Positions 60,878 through 64,000 of a DNA stretch of 64,000 bases are shown in pieces. Positions within the stretch are counted from its first letter, which is position 1. Each line of letters begins with the position of its first letter. Source of the stretch: Prochlorococcus sp. AG-402-M23 (GTDB taxonomy: Bacteria > Cyanobacteriota > Cyanobacteriia > PCC-6307 > Cyanobiaceae); NCBI GenBank assembly GCA_003216575.1, contig QCIR01000007.1, forward strand, positions 1 through 64,000, given 5' to 3'. Both the position numbers and the translations under genes were made by a program. The notes under the pieces were generated by a model that ran no database searches, was not told the DNA's origin, and saw only the letters and a list, made by a program, of their open reading frames with translations.

Positions 60878-62001
60878 TTCACCTCACCTTGTTCATTGAC
60901 TTCAAGACTTGGATATGTTTCTAATTTTTTATTAATCCCAAGTAGAAACAATAATTTCTTTGGACCGTCTTTCCTAATCCATCCTAGTACCCCCTCTGGA
61001 AGAGCTGTTACAACAAGAATAAATAATCCACCTTGAATAAACATCCAGCTTGCTGGTAATGCTTCACTTACCAAACTTTTTGCATAATTAATTAAAACAG
61101 CTCCAAGTATTGCGCCTAGCAAAGTTCCTCTACCACCCACGGCAACCCAAACAACCATTTCTATAGAGAAAGGGACAGTCATAAACTGTGGAGAAACTAT
61201 TCCAGATTGAACTGTATACAAAGCCCCTGAAATACCAGCTAATCCTCCTGCTATTGAAAATATTATTGTTTTAAAAATTACTGGATTATAACCAGTGAAA
61301 CGAACTCGAGCTTCATCATCTCTAATTCCAATAAGGATATTTCCAAATCTATCTCGAACAATCCACCGGGCAAAAAACCAAGCAAGTATTACTAAAACAG
61401 CTGATATCCAAAAGAACCATCTTTGCATTATTTCTGAACCTACCATTTGTCCAAAAAGTTGAGTCACATCTGTTTTCAAACCATTTGTTCCATTAATCAA
61501 TTTCTGCTGTCCATTAAAGAAATTGAAAAAAACCAAAAGAGCCGCTTGTGTAAGGATTGAAAAATAAACACCTTTTATTCTATTTCTAAACACTAAATAC
61601 CCAAGAAGACCAGCAATAATAGCCGGTATCAGCCAAATGGAAATAAGAGTAAAAATTGAACTTTTAAAAGGTTCCCAGAAAAATGGAAGCTTTTCGACTC
61701 CATATAAACCAAAAAACTCAGGGATACCATTTGGGAATTCTCCTGCACTATTCAATTGGAGGAACATCGCAGCACAATATCCACCAAGTGCAAAGAAAAT
61801 TCCTTGACCTAAACTCAACATTCCTGTGAATCCCCAAATCAAATCCACTCCTAATGCCACTATTGCAAGCGATAAATATCTTCCTAATAGATTTAATCTA
61901 AAAACAGGAAGCACTGAGGGTGCAGCAATAATTAGGGCAATAAGTAATACCCAAATAGTTAAATTAATCCAACTTTTTTTTGTAGAAAAAATACTCATCA
62001 A
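60874..62001 (-). CDS. urtC: Urea ABC transporter permease UrtC
   Basis: A 375-residue LivM-like membrane permease of the urea importer, with about ten hydrophobic segments. Signature pieces include LGVDLIWGFTGMLSLGQGIFFALGGY and IGIRDDEARVRFTGYNPVIFK, the cytoplasmic coupling loop, and VAVGGRGTLLGAILGAVLIN. Its stop overlaps the urtD start, and it abuts urtB directly. Confidence 0.95.
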   Translation of the reverse strand: MMSIFSTKKSWINLTIWVLLIALIIAAPSVLPVFRLNLLGRYLSLAIVALGVDLIWGFTGMLSLGQGIFFALGGYCAAMFLQLNSAGEFPNGIPEFFGLYGVEKLPFFWEPFKSSIFTLISIWLIPAIIAGLLGYLVFRNRIKGVYFSILTQAALLVFFNFFNGQQKLINGTNGLKTDVTQLFGQMVGSEIMQRWFFWISAVLVILAWFFARWIVRDRFGNILIGIRDDEARVRFTGYNPVIFKTIIFSIAGGLAGISGALYTVQSGIVSPQFMTVPFSIEMVVWVAVGGRGTLLGAILGAVLINYAKSLVSEALPASWMFIQGGLFILVVTALPEGVLGWIRKDGPKKLLFLLGINKKLETYPSLEVNEQGEVK

Positions 62002-63159
62002 TCAAGACTCCACCATTCTTCCTTTTTGTGGGAACATCCCAGTTGGTTTAAATTGAAGGAATATGACTATCAGAGCAAATATCATTACTCTAGCCATGCT
62101 TGTTGTCGCAAAAAAATCTATTGTTGAATAAAGAGGGGAAGGCATATCTGGCCAAATAGTAAGTAGTCTTCCTGCTCCTATCAAATCAGTCATTATTCCA
62201 ATAGAGAAAGAAGCAAGGATTGTTCCTAATAAATTGCCCACTCCACCAAGAACAACAACCATAAAACATCCCACAATGTAATTTCCACCAACATTTGGTC
62301 CGACTGAGCCAAGGAGTGAAACTGCAACTCCTGCAACACCAGCGAGACCAGAACCTATTCCAAAAGTAATAATATCTACTGTTTCAGTGGATATACCTAA
62401 ACAATCACTCATTGGTCTATTTTGAGTTACTGCTCTAATTCTCATTCCCCAAGCTGTTTTATCAAGAAAGAAAATTACTACTAAAACAGATATTAAGGTA
62501 ATGAGGATTATTAAAAGACGCGTTTTAGGAAAAGTAATTCCAACAAAATCAATTCCACCTCTCATCCAAGAGGGAGCTGTAACATCAACATTCCTTGCAC
62601 TAGCGCGACTAAGTTTACTTACTAAAGACGATAAAACACCTCCTGTTGCTACACCTAACAAAGCTGAGAACCCCCAAGTACATGCTCTTATTAATTTACC
62701 TTTTGCACCATGAAGTAAGTCATCAGAAATAAATAGCGGTGTAAATAGGCCAAAGAAAAGTGCTATTACCAAACCACTGGCATAGGCTAGCGGAACACTT
62801 CTAACAAATTGTTGAAGGATTAGGCTCACTCCCCATGTGGCTAAAAGTGTTTCAAGAGGACTTCCATAGAGACGTCTAATAACCGTTCGTTCTAAAAGAA
62901 TTCCAACTGTTCCACTAACTAAAAAAGCAATACCAATTGCAACTATGACATACGAATCATAAAAAGGTTTTAAGAAAGAAACTTGTTTGAAAATTAATTG
63001 GGTTATGTATGTTGAATAAGCACCAAGCATCATCAATTCCCCATGAGCAAGATTGATGACACCCATTAAACCGAAGACAATTGCTAGTCCCAGTGCTGCG
63101 ACGAGCAAAACTGAGCCAATAGCAACGCCATTAAAAAGGCTTTCAAGAATAAGTTGCAC
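62002..63159 (-). CDS. urtB: Urea ABC transporter permease UrtB
   Basis: A 385-residue LivH-like permease. AIVFGLMGVINLAHGELMMLGAYSTY and LGISTETVDIITFGIGSGLAGVAGV are family hallmarks, and the extended loop in the middle (residues ~130-190) is usual for UrtB. First gene after the hairpin that follows urtA. Abuts urtC with no gap. Confidence 0.95.
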   Translation of the reverse strand: MQLILESLFNGVAIGSVLLVAALGLAIVFGLMGVINLAHGELMMLGAYSTYITQLIFKQVSFLKPFYDSYVIVAIGIAFLVSGTVGILLERTVIRRLYGSPLETLLATWGVSLILQQFVRSVPLAYASGLVIALFFGLFTPLFISDDLLHGAKGKLIRACTWGFSALLGVATGGVLSSLVSKLSRASARNVDVTAPSWMRGGIDFVGITFPKTRLLIILITLISVLVVIFFLDKTAWGMRIRAVTQNRPMSDCLGISTETVDIITFGIGSGLAGVAGVAVSLLGSVGPNVGGNYIVGCFMVVVLGGVGNLLGTILASFSIGIMTDLIGAGRLLTIWPDMPSPLYSTIDFFATTSMARVMIFALIVIFLQFKPTGMFPQKGRMVES

Positions 63160-63183
63160 TAGCTTGGTTGATTTTTTTAAAGA

Positions 63184-63209
63184 AATAAGGAGCCCGAAGG
63201 CTCCTTATT
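63184..63209 (-). terminator. cUUCGg hairpin between urtA and urtB
   Basis: On the minus strand the stem AATAAGGAGCC-TTCG-GGCTCCTTATT has 11 perfect base pairs with a stable UUCG tetraloop closed by C-G, followed by TCTTTAAAAAAA. It lies between the urtA stop and urtB start. A weak U-tract suggests partial termination or a 3'-end stabiliser, giving more urtA than urtBCDE transcript. Confidence 0.7.
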
Positions 63210-63237
63210 AGAATCTATTTATAAGTCAAAAATTGAA

Positions 63238-64000
63238 TCACATCCTATATTTTTCACCTTTCTTAGGATCAGTCCAATCACAAGCGTAGCCTTTTGAACT
63301 TGGATGTTTTTGGTTCCATGCTTGTGGTTCAACTACTCCAGTTTCTTCAAGGATAGTAAATCCACCCTCTGCGTTGATTTCACCGATTCTCACTGTTTGA
63401 GATAGGTGATGATTTGCCATAACTTCTACTGGCCCTTGGGGAGCATCGAATGTCTGACCAACCAATGCTTCTCTAACAGCATTGTCATCAAATGTTCCTG
63501 CATCTTCAACTGCCTGCTTCCAAAGATAAACCATGTTATAAGCAGATTCTTGAGGATCAGCTACAACACGATCACTACCCCATCTCTTCTTAAAACTCTT
63601 AGCAAATTTCTTAGAAGCTGGAGTATCAATAGACATCATGTAGTTCCAAGCACCATAGTGGCCTTCAAGGAACTCAGGTCCAATCGTACTAATCTCTTCT
63701 TCCGCAATGGAGTAGTTCATTACGTAATAACCATTGGAAGGAGTGATTCCTGCGTCCTGGATTTGTTTAAAGAAAGCAACGTTTTGATCACCGTTCAAAG
63801 TGTTAACGATGATTCCACCATCAGGAAGAGCAACTTTAATCTTGGAGATAATAGGAGCTACCTCTGTATTACCTAAAGGTAGATAGTCTTCTCCAACAAC
63901 TTTACCGCCAAGTTGTTTAACTTGAGCTTTAGTAATTGTGTTAGAAGTTCTTGGGAAAACATAATCAGAACCAACTAAGAAGAAATCTCCTCCAGCCGCT
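63238..64000 (-). CDS. urtA: Urea ABC transporter substrate-binding protein UrtA (partial)
   Basis: C-terminal 254 or so codons of the urea-binding protein; the 5' end runs off the window. The ORF track starts at an internal TTG (63798), but the frame continues upstream to the window edge (AAGGDFFLVGSDYVFPRTSN). Type 1 periplasmic binding fold; the C-terminus has RIGEINAEGGFTIL and KHPSSKGYACDWTDPKKG, usual in UrtA. Works with UrtBCDE in urea import; NtcA control is likely in cyanobacteria but the promoter is not here. Confidence 0.95.
   Translation of the reverse strand, partial: AAGGDFFLVGSDYVFPRTSNTITKAQVKQLGGKVVGEDYLPLGNTEVAPIISKIKVALPDGGIIVNTLNGDQNVAFFKQIQDAGITPSNGYYVMNYSIAEEEISTIGPEFLEGHYGAWNYMMSIDTPASKKFAKSFKKRWGSDRVVADPQESAYNMVYLWKQAVEDAGTFDDNAVREALVGQTFDAPQGPVEVMANHHLSQTVRIGEINAEGGFTILEETGVVEPQAWNQKHPSSKGYACDWTDPKKGEKYRM

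Noticed and set aside
63238-63798. Start of urtA at 63798 as given by the track
   Set aside because: The codon is an internal TTG (Leu in LNGDQN); the frame continues to the window edge as UrtA sequence.

Overview
The window looks like a piece of a marine picocyanobacterial chromosome, most likely low-GC Prochlorococcus. The evidence is AT-rich DNA, dense short operons, RNA polymerase split into rpoC1 and rpoC2 in the order rpsT-tatD-rpoB-rpoC1-rpoC2, a high-light-inducible (Hli) mini-gene, Ycf35 and Ycf-like small proteins, a cyanobacterial PII protein with the RGSEF T-loop, and a urea ABC transporter. A low-light LLI/NATL-type strain is my inference from general content; I could not run a comparison.

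Region 1-44 kb is ordinary core genome. It holds cell division and cytochrome c maturation (ftsW, ccdA, ccs1), queF, glnB, a TlyA-type rRNA methylase, purB, fumC and a Ski2-like helicase. A complete late biotin operon (bioF, a BioK-type esterase, bioC, bioD, bioA) has overlapping genes. It is followed by a J-domain protein, rsmG, an aldo/keto reductase, a ferredoxin, Ycf35, DUF2997, a HEAT-repeat protein, a 41-residue membrane peptide, a sodium:solute symporter, rlmN, an Hli gene, the RNA polymerase operon, rpsT, hisD, rpiA, an HtrA/Deg protease and the rimP-nusA-ylxR-infB operon. A DUF3493 gene, a tRNA-Thr(CGT) and folE complete this part.

Region 45-55.6 kb is the most interesting part: a probable zinc acquisition and allocation island. 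It contains a His-rich outer-membrane porin-like protein, two small DUF3721-type Cys/His proteins, a ribbon-helix-helix protein with a Cys cluster, ZnuB, Zur, ZnuC, a His/Asp-rich ZnuA, an unknown 118-residue protein, a CobW-family metallochaperone GTPase, and a WD40 protein whose start overlaps the CobW stop. A good Zur-box candidate lies between divergent znuC and znuA. ZnuA and CobW, which belong to unrelated families and presumably act in different compartments, both carry an insert of about 105-110 residues starting FEW(A/T)GVF. I read this as one shared domain transplanted into both the periplasmic zinc binder and the zinc chaperone. I know of no name for it.

Region 55.6-59.4 kb is a string of very small genes (most below the ORF-track cutoff), a 2-oxoglutarate/Fe(II) oxygenase, a cupin-like protein, a terminator and a strongly structured intergenic segment that may encode a small RNA. 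Region 59.4-64 kb is the urea ABC transporter operon urtA-urtB-urtC-urtD-urtE on the minus strand, with urtA cut by the window edge and a cUUCGg hairpin between urtA and urtB.

All identifications are from reading the sequence and known family motifs; no database search was possible.
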